DNA of 64,000 bases from Cranoglanis bouderius. Taxonomy: Eukaryota; Chordata; Actinopteri; Siluriformes; Cranoglanididae. The stretch covers positions 14,872,300 to 14,936,299 of the forward strand of contig CM042558.1 of the NCBI GenBank assembly GCA_023630585.1, read 5' to 3'. Position 1 is the first letter of the stretch. Every line of letters starts with the position of its first letter. A model generated the notes under the pieces. It had not been told where the DNA came from. It made no database searches and saw only the letters and a list, made by a program, of their open reading frames with translations. The position numbers and the translations under genes were made by a program. Positions 11,871 through 23,668 of the stretch are shown piece after piece.

Positions 11871-13832
11871 GTAAGTCTTCTTTCATAAACTATGGGGAGA
11901 AAATCTTTAAGCCAAGTTAAATAAAGGTACTTTGCATTTCTTTGCAACTTAGCAGCTGTTTTTTATTTATTTCTTTCTTTTTTATATCTTCTAGTGTGAT
12001 GCTGGCAAAAAAAAAGGTGGGGAAAAAGGTGTTTTAGAAGCCACAGGCAGCAGTGTCTAGGAAGTATTTATTTCCTGTTGTATGTTTGTTCTGCACCAAA
12101 TTAAGTCATGAGGATTTTTATTTTTTTTGAAGAAAAACATGAAAAATATTTAGCAGAATGAAACTGGAATATGGACGAGAGAAAAAAAAAAAACAACAAA
12201 AAACATGGTGCTTATGAAGTTCCATTGTTTTGCTAAATTAAAAATGGCACCACTGTTTAATCTGAAGTGTGGAATTAACTAAAAAAAAACAATAGCTTTT
12301 CTGAGATACTGCTGTAATTCAATATTCTGTTTATTTATTTATTTATTTATTTATTTATTAATCAAAATCCTAACAGCTCAGAGGACGCTAAAGATTTCAG
12401 ATGCTAGGTGGTTGACGATGGAATGTTTCAAAATCTTTCCCTGACTCGGTCAGCGAGATTTATAAACCTCGATAACTTTCCCTCAGAACGCGATCATCTG
12501 CTTTAGTATCCGAGATCCTGTTAAAACAAACCGAACGTCTTTCTCGTTCTTATTTTTAAACCAAAAATCAAACGAGAGCGCCCAAATAATCCGCATGTAG
12601 GCGTGAGACTCGTGCAGTCGTTCCAGACGGACTGGATGCTCGAAAAGAGTGATCAGAGAAAGCGAGTGAATAACGTCCTAACCCCCTTCTGTCAGAAGGG
12701 AAAAAAAAAAAGAAAGGAGGCAGAAAATGAATGTAATCCATGTCTGTGGGAATGTCTTTTCTCCTGCCAGCGCTTAACAGCTTCTCAACACTGCTATCTG
12801 CTATCGAGTCCACCACAGCACTCACGTACACATTCACCATCCCATCCCCTTCCTCTCTCTCTCTCTCTCTCTACACTTCTAAAGAGACTTTGAAGTTATT
12901 TTTGGACCAGTACTTCAAGGAAGTCAGTGAAGGACCATCATGATACAGGAGGGAGCACTGAACTAGATTTAAGGAACTATTTGGTAAAAAAGAAGTTCAG
13001 AACAACTTGTCATGTTGCCAAAGAGATCCTCTGAAGGCAGAGAGAGCCGACACACCAACGCGCCGAATCAAACAGCGAAGCCATAAAGCTTAGCGAGCTG
13101 CAGGCTTTCATGATTAAGCTACATACACACTCCAACATCATAACAAAAAGAGCACTATGGTGTACTACGGTATCTACATTTTTGTACATCTTTATCTAGA
13201 ACACCATTTCAAGAGACACTTTATATCGTGTTAAACTATATTACAGTATACTTTACTGAGATATTATAAGAATCAAAACTCCTCCTTTCCTTTCCTGCAT
13301 TTACATCGACCCCGGAAATGGGGACTCGAGCTACAAAGTGGGGGGAAAAAAAACACAGACGCCGCCATGTTCGTCTTTTGTTATCGATGTTTATCTTCTC
13401 GAAACAACAAACTGTATAGCCAGAGTTACAGAATTAATAAGCGAATGTGTCTGTACGTCGATTGATCTAAAGCTAATACTTGTTTATACAGCATAACTCA
13501 TTTAAAGGTAACAAGTGCTACTTTGTTTACTGTTGACGCTGTGAGCAGTCATTTTGTTTTTCTGACATCACTTGCGCAACTTGGGGGTTGAGGAAACCGT
13601 CCCAAATGTACGAGTAGGAATTCCGAGTCGAGTCTTCGTTTTTTTTTTTTTCCCCTAGTCAGAGGTCTGAGTTACGAGTTTTAGTCCAATGCAGCCCTAC
13701 TGACGCTGACGTTAAACAAAAATATTACTGAAAGTGTACGTTCACTGCATTTTTAAAAGTCACACTAATTTTCGATAACACATATTGTGATATATGCCAT
13801 GTATCACAATATATTTATATCTTATCCACAGT
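11871..13832. other. No gene recognised; contains (TTTA)n
   Basis: Unique sequence with many A/T homopolymers, a (TTTA)8 tract at about 12329-12360, and a short CT run near 12854-12872. No exon is supported. Confidence 0.45.
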
Positions 13833-14255
13833 GATGTTGAATGCTCGATTCTGATTGGTCGGAGGTTTTCTGTGAGGAAAATGTTTGTTTAGTGCTTTCA
13901 GAGGTAAAGCTGTAACTTTATCATTTCCACCACAGGAAAGTCTTCAGGATGGAAAGCTTTGCGAAAAACTTTGTGGCTTCTTGCCAACATGACAAGCTGC
14001 AATTTGTTTGTCTTATTAGCTTTAAGAGAGAGAGGAAAAAAAAAAAAGAAAAGCTGGCGAGGAGCTACTAGCGTTCCACCACATTAACTGTAACTATAAA
14101 TGGACAAAATTTATTTTATATTTATTTAATTAATACAATATTGTAAGCATTGGCAAATTGCCGTGGTATAAGAGAAATAAAACACGGCCGAACTTTGTTA
14201 TTTGGAAAAAAACTGCATCCCTTTGTTGATTATTTTCCTAAAACAGCACTGCCGC
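13833..14255 (-). mobile_element. Longest local copy of a miniature element family
   Basis: It begins with GTTGAATGCTCGATTCTGAT and ends with the reverse complement of the GGCATGCTGTTATAGGAAAA end. Internal words TTTCAGAGGTAAAGCTGTAA and GGAAAGTCTTCAGGATGG are shared, reverse-complemented, with the copy at 53174-53743. The comparison of copies defines the two ends; target-site duplications were not resolved. No coding capacity is seen. Confidence 0.6.
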
Positions 14256-14887
14256 CTATAGTGTTTTATTCGTTATGTATTGCTGTCCCCGATACTATGT
14301 TTTTACTCTAGTGTGTAAAGCTAATTAGGACCAATTGTTATTTTAATATCAATAAACAATATGACAAATATACCATAGTATATTTGTTATATAACTGTGG
14401 TTTGCAAACTATTGTTTTCTTTTGCTCCAAAGATCCATGGTTCATTTTCGTAACAGTCCGTCCCCTATATGCTAAGACAGGGTTTCATAATCACAGCCCA
14501 CCTATACACTCTTTACATCGTAAGAGATGCATTAGCAAACCTGGTCATGCTTGCTTTACCCACAGCACACACCTGTGCAAGATTACTGAGGTTTATTATT
14601 AGAGCGGAGTGTGCTGATTTTGCTCTGAGGCCTAAACAGTCATTATGTGGCACACAGAAACATGGAGCACACAAAGGAAATGAAAAGAGAAGCGCACTAA
14701 AGCCATAGCCAATCAGAGCATTAGAGCAAATGTCTCTATTTCAGGTTGGTTACCGTAGACGTGATGTCCTCAGTGTTTCTCAGAACAGACTGCGTAATTA
14801 CGCAGCGGATGGGATTTTTGTTTGCACAGATCAGCTGATTTATTTTGGGTTCCCACTGTTCCCTTGTGTGCATGTATATATGTTTAT
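14256..14887. other. No gene recognised
   Basis: AT-rich unique sequence. The small ORFs at 14384-14708 lack splice context. Confidence 0.45.
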
Positions 14888-15703
14888 ACTGGCCCCTTTA
14901 TTAGGAACACCATACTTATACTGGGTAAGACACCCCTCCCCTCTCCTTTATTCTCAGACACCAGCAGCCTCAATTCTTCTTGACAAGATTTTGGAAACAT
15001 TCAAGTCCATGTTGACATAATCACATCACGTAATTGCGGTGCCAAGAAAACAATCCCCATGCAATGACACCACCAACACCAGCCTGAACTGTTCACAGGC
15101 TGGGTCCATGGCTTCAAGCTGTTGACGCCAAACTCGGACCTGACCATATCCATACTGCAGCAGAAATCAAGATTTATCAGACCAGCTGATATTTTTTCCA
15201 GTCTTTAACTGTCCAGTCTGGGTGAGCCTGTGCACACTGTAACCTCAGATTTCTGTTCTTGGCTGATCCGACATTGTCTTCTGCTGTTGTAGCCCTTCTG
15301 CTTCAAGGTCCGACGTGTTGTGCATTATGAGATGCATTTCTGCTCAGCACGGTTGTAAAGAGTGGCTATTTGACTTCCTGTCAGCTCAGACCAGTCTGGC
15401 CTTTCTCCTCTGACCTCTCTCATCAGTTAGACATTTCTGACCTCAGAACCACTGTTCTCTAGATGTTTTTGGTTTTTTGCACCATTCTGTGTAAGAGAAT
15501 GTTGTGCATGAAAATCCCAAGTTTTAAAATTCCCAAATCAGCCCAACATACCATGGTTAAAGTCATTGGGATCACATTTTTCCCTATTGTGATGTTTGAT
15601 ATCAACATTAACTGAAGCTCCTGTCTTATATATGCATGATTTTATGCATTGCACTGCTGCCACATGATTTGGATTTGGTTAATTGCATCAAGTGTCCAGT
15701 GAG
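14888..15703. mobile_element. Degraded fish interspersed element with TTATTAGGAACACC end
   Basis: It starts near CCCTTTATTAGGAACACCAT and continues through CAATTCTTCTTGACAAGATT, CAGTCTGGCCTTTCTCCTCT and GATTTTATGCATTGCACTGC. These words occur in this order in an abundant teleost element whose intact copies carry TTATTAGGAACACC-type termini. Here the right terminus has decayed and no reading frame survives. Superfamily not assigned. Confidence 0.65.
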
Positions 15704-16028
15704 TATCAATGCAGTAGATGTACATGCAGTTGAATTATTTTTAAAATATGTATTTACTGTAGGTTTAAGTTGGCCATATTTGGCCTGGTTATATTTGTAG
15801 AGATGAGTTTTTTCCCTGTGCAAACGCAGCAGAGACGGCTCCATTGCGACATGCATTAATGTTTTGTGTCAAACCGTTTTAGCTGGCCAACCACCTTCAT
15901 GAAAAGGCATTACAAATCCATTTGGCCAACACCATTTATGAGTTTGCTCTGAAACCAAATCCCATTCCCAGCTCAGCGAATTCAATTTCCATCAGCATCG
16001 CCGTGCATCACTCCGCAGCCTCGGCGTA

Positions 16029-16030
<2 letters not shown>
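15704..16030. other. No gene recognised
   Basis: Short unique stretch between a repeat and a microsatellite. The minus-strand ORF at 15626-15856 overlaps the element tail and is not credible. Confidence 0.45.
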
Positions 16031-16108
<78 letters not shown>

Positions 16109-16113
16109 CATAT

Positions 16114-16152
<39 letters not shown>
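16031..16152. repeat. Compound (TA)n(CA)n microsatellite
   Basis: About 74 bases of TA dinucleotides pass through ACATACATATACATATA into a CA array. Confidence 0.95.
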
Positions 16153-16155
<3 letters not shown>

Positions 16156-19100
16156 TATATACAAATATTTTCACATCCTTAATATTAAACCTCATAGCGG
16201 AGCCAGAGTACAACATTTTGCCCCCGTGTTAGTAGAAATCATGTAGATGATGGTGATGCTATCGCAGCTGAGCCGTTTGGCTAATCAGCTCACGTTGCCA
16301 GAGGACGGCTTAAAGCGTGTCAGTCATCACCAAAGGAGCTCTGCCAGGACGCACACACACGCCTCTCTTTGAATAGTATCCTTTTTTTGTCCTCTGACAG
16401 TGTGTAAGTGTGTCTGATGAGTGCTAATTAATCTGATTAGACCACTAGAGAAAGTGACTGGCGCTAGTAAGGGAGCTGACCTACTACTAATGCGCTCCTC
16501 CCATCGCATTTAATCCTATTCATGTCCATTCTTCTACCGCTTTCTTGCATCCCGAGCCATCACTCAAGAGACTATTGTATCGCAAATGCCTGGTTTTGTC
16601 CTTCAACGACGTATTGTGTTAAGGAAATAGGAAGACAGGCTGTCCAGCATATTGACAGAACGCAGTGGTGGGCAACAGAGCAGGAGTTTTAGATCATATT
16701 TTCAAGTATATACACAATTTTAAAAATGACTATGGAAAGACTCTTTGGAGTTGAGCTTGGAGTAAAGAAATGCATTTTTTAATGAGAGTCTTACCAAAAA
16801 ATATATAGTGCACAAATTAATATTCTTAATATCCCGTTCGTATAAAATCACTCCAAAAACAATTTCACGCGACTGAAGACGTGCCTTTTTTCTAACCAAC
16901 TTTCAGTCGTTATTGTGTTTGTCGGGTGAATTTATGAGGCACAGCCACTCTTTATTCACACATGGTGGCTAAACTTGAAACCACTCTGGACACTGAAGAA
17001 TGTGATCTCGAGTTCATATTCCTGAGAAAATGCACTGATAATGTAAACTTATTCAAACACGAAGCTCCATACAGTCTCAAATACCTTGAAAACACTTTTA
17101 AATGGATATCAGAACATCAGCTTCAGGGATTACCAGGTTGTTGTCGGTCAGCACGATGTACTTAGTGAAACCTATGGACAGAGGTGCATCTTGACACCTT
17201 TTTGAACGCTTCCTGAAGCAGAAATCAGCCTTAAACCAGTTAAAAACCAGCTCTATACAACGTCACACTTCCATACCTGCAGCAGAATTACCACAAGGAG
17301 CATGTTAAGGCAAATTCTCAAAAACACTTGGCTAAAGTATTATGTAGAATATTTAGAAAATGTTCCACCCATTTTTGCATATATATACCCTGAGTGGAAT
17401 TCAGTAAGGTTGATGTCCTTGCCATTGCTGCTGTTGTTTGGAGGAACACCCACACGAATCAGGCCCCAAGAAAAAAAACCTGTAAGATTTTCCTGTGTGT
17501 AAAACCAAGGCCAGGGTCAACCGAAGTCATATCCTCAGAGAGCAATACAATTTTATCAGGAAAACTGTGATCTAGCTATGATACTGCCTTCCCCCTCTGA
17601 ATACTTAAGCAGCATTCAGCAAGTGGCCACTCCATGACCCCGACTTACTCTGTAGCACTCTCGATTTTCCTTTCCCTCCCCCATTCCTGTCCTCTTGCAC
17701 TTATCCAGCTTTTCTGAGGAGGGGGAAAAAAAACAGATCATATGTTGCTCTTATGGTTCACGGACGAGCCAGATGAACCCTTGGCAAGGACACGGCATCA
17801 TTGGACGCAGATCTAATGAGAGCTAACTAAACACAAATTTTCGCAGACTACACCATAAGTCGATATTCCAAACCCGGGACTTGTGATCTAGATACAGGCT
17901 CTTGGTTCTTTCCTCAGAAAATCCACCTAGTGACACAACATTTAACTCAACTCCTGAAATCCTCGGCCCCCTCAAAGCTTGCTATCAGCCGTGGGCCGGA
18001 TCCGAAGCTTAGGCCCCCCCATGGCGCGGTCTTTCCCTGTGTGTCCCGTTATGTCAGCGCAAAAAGATAATGAAAATCAGAGATGGAGCTGATAACAGGG
18101 AGGAGGGGAGGAGGAAATAACTGCAGTCCTCTGGATGGAGTGGACTTATCCGCTGGCTTAGGGATGACCTTTGTCTGTTTGGATTGATAACTACGACTTA
18201 GATGAGGCGAGCTGCTCCAGAGATTAGCTCGTCATCCTAAAGCATATCATGTTGGTGAAAGAAAGGGAGAGGGGAGCGTGTCTATCAAAATGTCGATCCA
18301 AAAGAAGAATTAGAAAACTAATACATGCATGCACGCACGCACGCACACATTGATAGACATGCCTATAAAACAATGGAAAAACTGACACAGCACAGAGTAC
18401 CTAGAGCATTAACAGCCTTGACACACACTCCAATACAGCAGTGTGCATGGAATTAAAGCAATATGACACTGCAGATGAAGAAAATCATGAATATTCACTC
18501 CTACTACTCCTTAAAAGCACAGATTTGAATACATTAGACTAGCAGAGGGTGAACTTTCCCTGGCAAACTAAAAAGAACATGCAGTTACATCCACTAATAT
18601 GCTTTCCATGGATGAAGGCCAAACTTCTCTGGAGCAGAAAAACCAATATACTCCCAACTACATCAAACTCTCAGTATGAGAATTCCTAGAATCATGTCCA
18701 CTGATCAATGGGTGGAAAAATAAGATGGGATCAGCAGGGTGCGAGAAACCAGGCCATTAGTCTGCTGACCTGAGGGAAGAGCGAAGCACTGTTGATAATG
18801 CAGGAGTGGGGAGATGAGGTCATTTTTTTTATTCTGCGAGTCCTGTCGGCTCACCTGCACACTCTCGGGCACCTCGCTGCTCTAAAAAGGATCCGAGGTC
18901 CGAAAATTCATTCCAACGTGCTGAGCTGGCTCGTGTTCTGGGTGAGTAATCCTGGGATTTGAACAGGTTCATGATCCAGGACATTTTTACAACGACAGGC
19001 CAAGCACAACTGCATGCTGAATTATGTGGCTTGTAGAGTGGAAAGAAAAAAAACAAAAAAAAAACAAAAAAAGATGTTAAGGGTGAGAATGAGTGCAAAA

Positions 19101-19164
19101 TGATCCTAAAATAAATAAATTAATTAATTAAACAAACAAACTTCTACTACTACAATATGTAATA
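16153..19164. other. No gene recognised; mostly unique sequence
   Basis: About 3 kb with no recognised transposon. Segment 18040-18260 has balanced composition and could be a conserved element. Small ORFs (16327-16509, 16962-17165, 17302-17502, 18829-19098) lack donor or acceptor context that I would trust. Confidence 0.4.
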
Positions 19165-20190
19165 CAGTGGTTATAGAAAAGAATCACCTCACTTTAAAAT
19201 AATCACATTTTGTTGCTTTTCAGCCTGAAATGACAGCAACTCTGAAGCAGTTGCAGGAATTTATGACAGAGAGTGGTCATTGTGTGCATGCGACAACAAT
19301 ATCACAAATTCTCCACAAATGTGTATTGTATGGGAGGGTTCCAAAGAAAAAGCCACCCACGACTGAGTTTTGCCAAAACGCACCCTGAAGATTCTTGAGG
19401 ATTTGAAGGCCACATGGAGAAAGGTGTTATGGTCAGATGAGACTAAAATTTAATTATTTGGCCTCAACACCAACCGATATGTCTGGCGGAAATCCAATAC
19501 AGCTCACCATCCAAATAACACCATTCCTCCAGCAAAGCAAGGTGTTAATATCCTGTTATGGGGGTGTTTCTCTGCAGCAGGGACTGGAGCACTTGTCAGG
19601 ACAGAAGGAAAAATGGATGGGGCAAAATACTGTTAAATTCTTGAGGAAAATCTGCTGCCCTCTGACAGAAAGTTGTCAATGGGAAGAAGGTTTACCTTCC
19701 AACATGACAATGACCCAAAGCACACAGCAAAACTGACCACACAGTGGTTGAAGGAGAAAAAGGTGAATGTCCTTGCATGGCCCAGTCAGAGCCCAGACTT
19801 AAACCCCATTGAAAATCTGTGGAATGACTTGAAGACTGCAGTCCACAAACGGTCACCATCAAATTTAACTGAACTTGAGCAGTTCTGCAAAGAAGAGTTG
19901 GCAAATATTGCAAAGTCTAGATGTGCAAAGTTAGTAGAGACATATCCCAACAGACTAAAGTAATTGTAATTAAAAAATTAAGGCAAATTAAAGTGAGGGG
20001 GTGATCCTTTTTCCAACTCAGTGATTCCGTTTTTTAATTTTTTTCTGACATGTTGGTGTTATATCTTTCGCTTGAATATTATAAGTTGCATCGTAAATAC
20101 AGCTGGATAAAACTGTATGTGTTCATTTCAGGCTGAAAAGCAACAAAATGTTGCAAATGCAAAGGGGGGTGATTCTTTTCTATACCCACT
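19165..20190 (+). mobile_element. Tc1/mariner element, family A, both ends present
   Basis: The TIRs begin CAGTGGTTATAGAAAAGAAT on the left and CAGTGGGTATAGAAAAGAAT on the right, read inward. They extend for roughly 70 bases to AACATTTTGTTGCTTTTCAG-like inner parts. The element is flanked by TA on both sides, the standard target-site duplication of Tc1/mariner. At 1026 bases it is shorter than a usual full Tc1 element, and its transposase is broken. Confidence 0.92.
19239..19963 (+). pseudogene. Tc1-type transposase remnant (family A)
   Basis: This is the decayed transposase of the surrounding Tc1 element. An N-terminal piece carries a helix-turn-helix remnant (TISQILHKCVLYGRVPKKKP). After stops and frameshifts, the C-terminal DDE part is open at 19673-19963. 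It contains FQHDNDPKHT and SPDLNPIENLW with 34 residues between the aspartate and the glutamate, matching the D34E spacing of Tc1 transposases. The frame closes shortly after YPNRLK. The N-terminal HTH is incomplete and the middle is frameshifted, so the protein cannot be functional. A second, 5'-truncated copy of the family lies at 61728-62580. Confidence 0.88.
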
Positions 20191-20575
20191 GTATGTTCAT
20201 CCTAATAATATTTAGGGTATTAAAATATACATTAAATAAACTTGAGATATTTATATAAGTAAAGACAAAAAACAGGAAAAGGCCATTTTTAAATATTTAC
20301 CAAACATTATTATATTTATTACAATATCTACTATTTAAATTAGCTTTTAGTATTTGTTTTTTTTTTTTAATATATATATTTCTATATTTATATTTTACTA
20401 TAATCTTGACGATCAAGAAGAAAGAAAATGAAAATAAAAGTCAGCATGGAAAATGAATGAAAGTTCCATATACCCAAATTAGATTTAAGACTGTAGCACA
20501 ACAGCGAAGTGTGATATTTCATCGTGGAGCATATGAAAACAAAATGCTGACACTGTTACAGATGCAAAATCAGTG

Positions 20576-20577
<2 letters not shown>
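20191..20577. other. No gene recognised
   Basis: Strongly AT-rich unique sequence after the Tc1 element, with a T run near 20358-20368 and a short TA run. Confidence 0.45.

Positions 20578-20638
<61 letters not shown>
20578..20638. repeat. (CA)n microsatellite
   Basis: About 60 bases of CA dinucleotides. Confidence 0.95.
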
Positions 20639-20639
<1 letters not shown>

Positions 20640-21743
20640 GCACCTCTCCGAGAAAATTTTTTCCTACATCCTATCTCTGTATATAGGCTTTTCCCAGCTC
20701 TGCAATGGCTAGTAATAAGGTCAGCGAATCTCATTACGGCCAGAGGCCGAGAGTTTTCGATTATCATTTGGCTGCCGGCGCGGCTCAGAGCGGAAATGGA
20801 ATGATATTTTGTTACCCGCCATCTGCTGCATAGCCCAAAACACTTCCTCGGCAATACAATAGCCCGCTGTGTGTGTGTGCAGGGGGCGGCTGGGGTGTTC
20901 GCCGACTACTGTACACCAGCATGCTAACAGACACACATTTACATTCACGCAATTTACTCACAGCCCAAACAGCTGCTTCTTTAAGGTCAGCCAATGTGAT
21001 TGAGGGTTACTTTATACACAGATAAGCTTTATGTACTGCCATCTAGCTAGTCAGAACACGCTAACAGGATTTCATATGACATTTCTGTTGGGAACTCCAC
21101 CTGTAATATAATTTCAATTGAATTCAGCCAACCTTTAGCGAATGAATCTCTTGCTCAATGTCAGAGGAAAGAACAGAAAAAAAAACAACTACTACAGTGC
21201 TAGTATACGTCTATAAAATCCCCGAATGCTGTATAGAACTCAACACTTACATACTGCATCATAATGAACATCGAAAATAAACCACAACCTTTGTGCTACT
21301 GTTAGTCGCTAGATAATAGACTGGTGGCTAATTGGCTAATTTGTGGTTTGTGTGAGGTCAACACACGGAGCTAAAGAAATATGACCTCCAGATCACACAG
21401 CTAACTTTATGCTTTTTTATTTCAATCCTGGTATCTTTGTGTGCTAAAGCAATTTGTTGCTCATGGCCATTTTAGTTCAAACTGATCCTGTCTTGCAGTG
21501 CATTATGGGTAACAGCCTGTATGAACACTGTATGAAAGCGTTGGGAGGCTTTGTGTGGGAGGCTTCAGCACGAACATGAACTAGACTCGAATTGTAGCAT
21601 TTGGGACACAGCATACGCTAAACAAGACCGAGAACACGAGAGCAAGAAACGACAGACAGAGCGAGACAGAGCGAGAGACAGTGTGAAAAAGTGCCTTTGG
21701 CAAGGACTGGGCCTGTGTGACCACTGAAAACACAGGACAAAAG

Positions 21744-21744
<1 letters not shown>
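20639..21744. other. Unique sequence, part possibly conserved
   Basis: Segment 20690-20850 is GC-balanced with CpG-containing words (GCCGGCGCGGCTCAG) and no repeat signature, so it is a candidate conserved element. The rest shows nothing recognisable. Confidence 0.35.

Positions 21745-21791
<47 letters not shown>
21745..21791. repeat. (GA)n microsatellite
   Basis: About 47 bases of GA dinucleotides. The overlapping serine/leucine-rich ORFs on the minus strand are translations of this array. Confidence 0.95.
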
Positions 21792-21794
<3 letters not shown>

Positions 21795-23015
21795 GTCACG
21801 AATGCTTTCCATTCGTTTTAGCTAATAGACCCCAGAGCTATTGGGCTGTTTTTAATGGTAATTAGATTTCCTTTCTGGATCGTTCCGTGAATGCTCGTCA
21901 ACGGGCTGTCGAGGCGGAGTGCCTCAAAGAGGCATTACTGAAAACCTGTTGTCTGGCCAAAACATCGGCACTGCCTCGGGAAAGCAGGAAGAATGGAAGG
22001 GAGGCCGAAATGTCAGACAGTGAAAGCTCGTCATGCCTCGGGCCTCGTTCTATCACGCTGAGGTGAACGAGTTGCTCAAACTCTGGCTCACGGCAAGTTT
22101 TCCTCCATTTTTTACCCCCCTCCTCGTGGTTATAATTAGTCATTTCCTGATTGCTTTCCAGACGCAATCAATGATTCAGCGACGGCCGCTGTACAACGGA
22201 TGGATTCGCCTTTGGTCACAATCATGAGTTTCCATAATTCATGACACTTCAGCGCAGTAAATATGGACCCATTAGAGATTCATGTATTCATCAAATTTGA
22301 CTTGAAAACAGACATTAATTGTGGTTATCTCTCTCTCTCTCTCTCTCTCTGGCACTATTTGCTTTTTTTCCTTTTTCTTTTTTGCAAAGTCAGGTCAGTC
22401 ATTTATTCTGGATGAGTGTAAATATCTAAGAGGCAAAATGTATGCAAAAATCAACTGCCTCATAAAAACAAACCACAATGCTTGACAGTAGGTATTTGTT
22501 ACCATTAGCATGTTTGTTTGTTTTTTTTTTGTTTTTTTTTTAAATAACTTCTATAGCAAAAAACAAGAATAGGTTTAACCGCGTTTCTCTGCAAACACTA
22601 CCTCTATTTACCAGGATGACCACTTTTATATGCCATTTTAAAAAGCGTTTCATTGTGGAATATTCCACACACCATTCTGGCCATAGAGACATCAAGGAAC
22701 GTCACAGGATGTTGCATAGATAAGGAGCAAAAGTGAACCCGTGCCAAATAAAGTTGTGTATATTTGTCTTTCGGTAAACTGCATGACTTTGATGTTGCGT
22801 TTGGCCACGGAGTCGCGATGAAGCTGCAGGTGTTATTTTGTCTCGAGGCCTCGGTGATGAACACAGATGGCAGACGAAGCAGGAGCTTGTTTACACTGCT
22901 AAACAGGAGCAGGTCTGTTCACTCACTCGCTCAGCCGTTCACTCAAACGCTCACGATTGGGACCCCGCCGTTGTTTGGCTCATATCTGGCTGCGGAGAGA
23001 GTGCGAGAGTGTGTG
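21792..23015. other. Unique sequence; candidate conserved noncoding element at 21820-22240
   Basis: Segment 21820-22240 is free of repeats, balanced in composition and rich in CpG relative to its surroundings. A (TC)n run lies at about 22328-22350. The small ORFs on both strands are not supported by splice sites. Confidence 0.35.
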
Positions 23016-23034
23016 TGTGTGTGTGTGTGTGTGT
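23016..23034. repeat. Short (GT)n run
   Basis: GT dinucleotides, preceding the polypyrimidine tract. Confidence 0.85.
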
Positions 23035-23084
23035 GAGTGATGGGGGAGGTAAAGTGAGATACAGTAACTTGGAGAGGTTCTCTA

Positions 23085-23585
23085 ATATCTGTTTCTCTTA
23101 CTTTCCTCATTCTTCTAATCTTTCATTTCCCTTTCCTTCTTCCTTCTCATTTTTCCACATCTCTATTTCCCCTATTTTTCTTCAGTTCCTTTCATTTTTT
23201 TGCTTCTACCTTTTCTTTCCCCTCTTACTTTCCTTTGTCATTTTTCTTCTTCTTCTCCCTTGCATTCCACACATTCCTTTTTTCCTCCCTTCTTATCCAT
23301 TTCCTTTCCCCCATCTACAGTATATATCACCACGTGTCCTCTTTCCTTTTTCGCTTTTCTAGTCATTATACTCTTAATTTCTCCTCTACTTCCTATTTCC
23401 CTCTCTCATCATCTTTTTCTCCTCTCCTATCCACCTATCCTCTTCTAAACCCCATCCCTGTTTCCTCCCCTCATCCACTCTCCTTCTCTGCTCTCGTCTC
23501 CTCTCTGACTAAAGGCCCTCCTCTACCTTCCCTCTCCACCTCTATTTTCTCCTCTCCTCTCTCCTTTCTGCCTGACCAATCTCCG
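23085..23585 (+). repeat. Polypyrimidine tract of about 500 bases
   Basis: The plus strand is overwhelmingly C and T, made of TTTCC, CTTCTT and TCCTCT words, with few purines apart from a short break near 23320-23340. It is not a simple tandem repeat. The long Phe/Ser/Leu/Pro ORFs across it (22838-23663) are a by-product of composition. Confidence 0.85.
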
Positions 23586-23668
23586 TTCGATTTTCCCCGG
23601 CGGCTCGTTCATCGAGCCCTCGGGGTGATTAACGGAAGAAAGATGGCTGCCGCGGCGGCGTAAATCCA
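23586..23668 (+). promoter_or_regulatory. Short CpG-rich block with ATG and YY1-like motif
   Basis: GATTTTCCCCGGCGGCTCGT leads to AAGATGGCTGCCGCGGCGGC at about 23640-23659. AAGATGGC resembles a YY1 site, and the ATG has a good Kozak context (A at -3, G at +4). Reading from it gives Met-Ala5 and then a stop, or a possible splice donor at GCGTAAAT. It could be a conserved regulatory element or a minor first exon. No further exon was found to support a gene. Confidence 0.2.

Noticed and set aside
22838..23663. Overlapping 82-174 codon ORFs rich in Phe, Ser, Leu and Pro
   Set aside because: They are produced by the polypyrimidine tract, which has no stop codons for compositional reasons.
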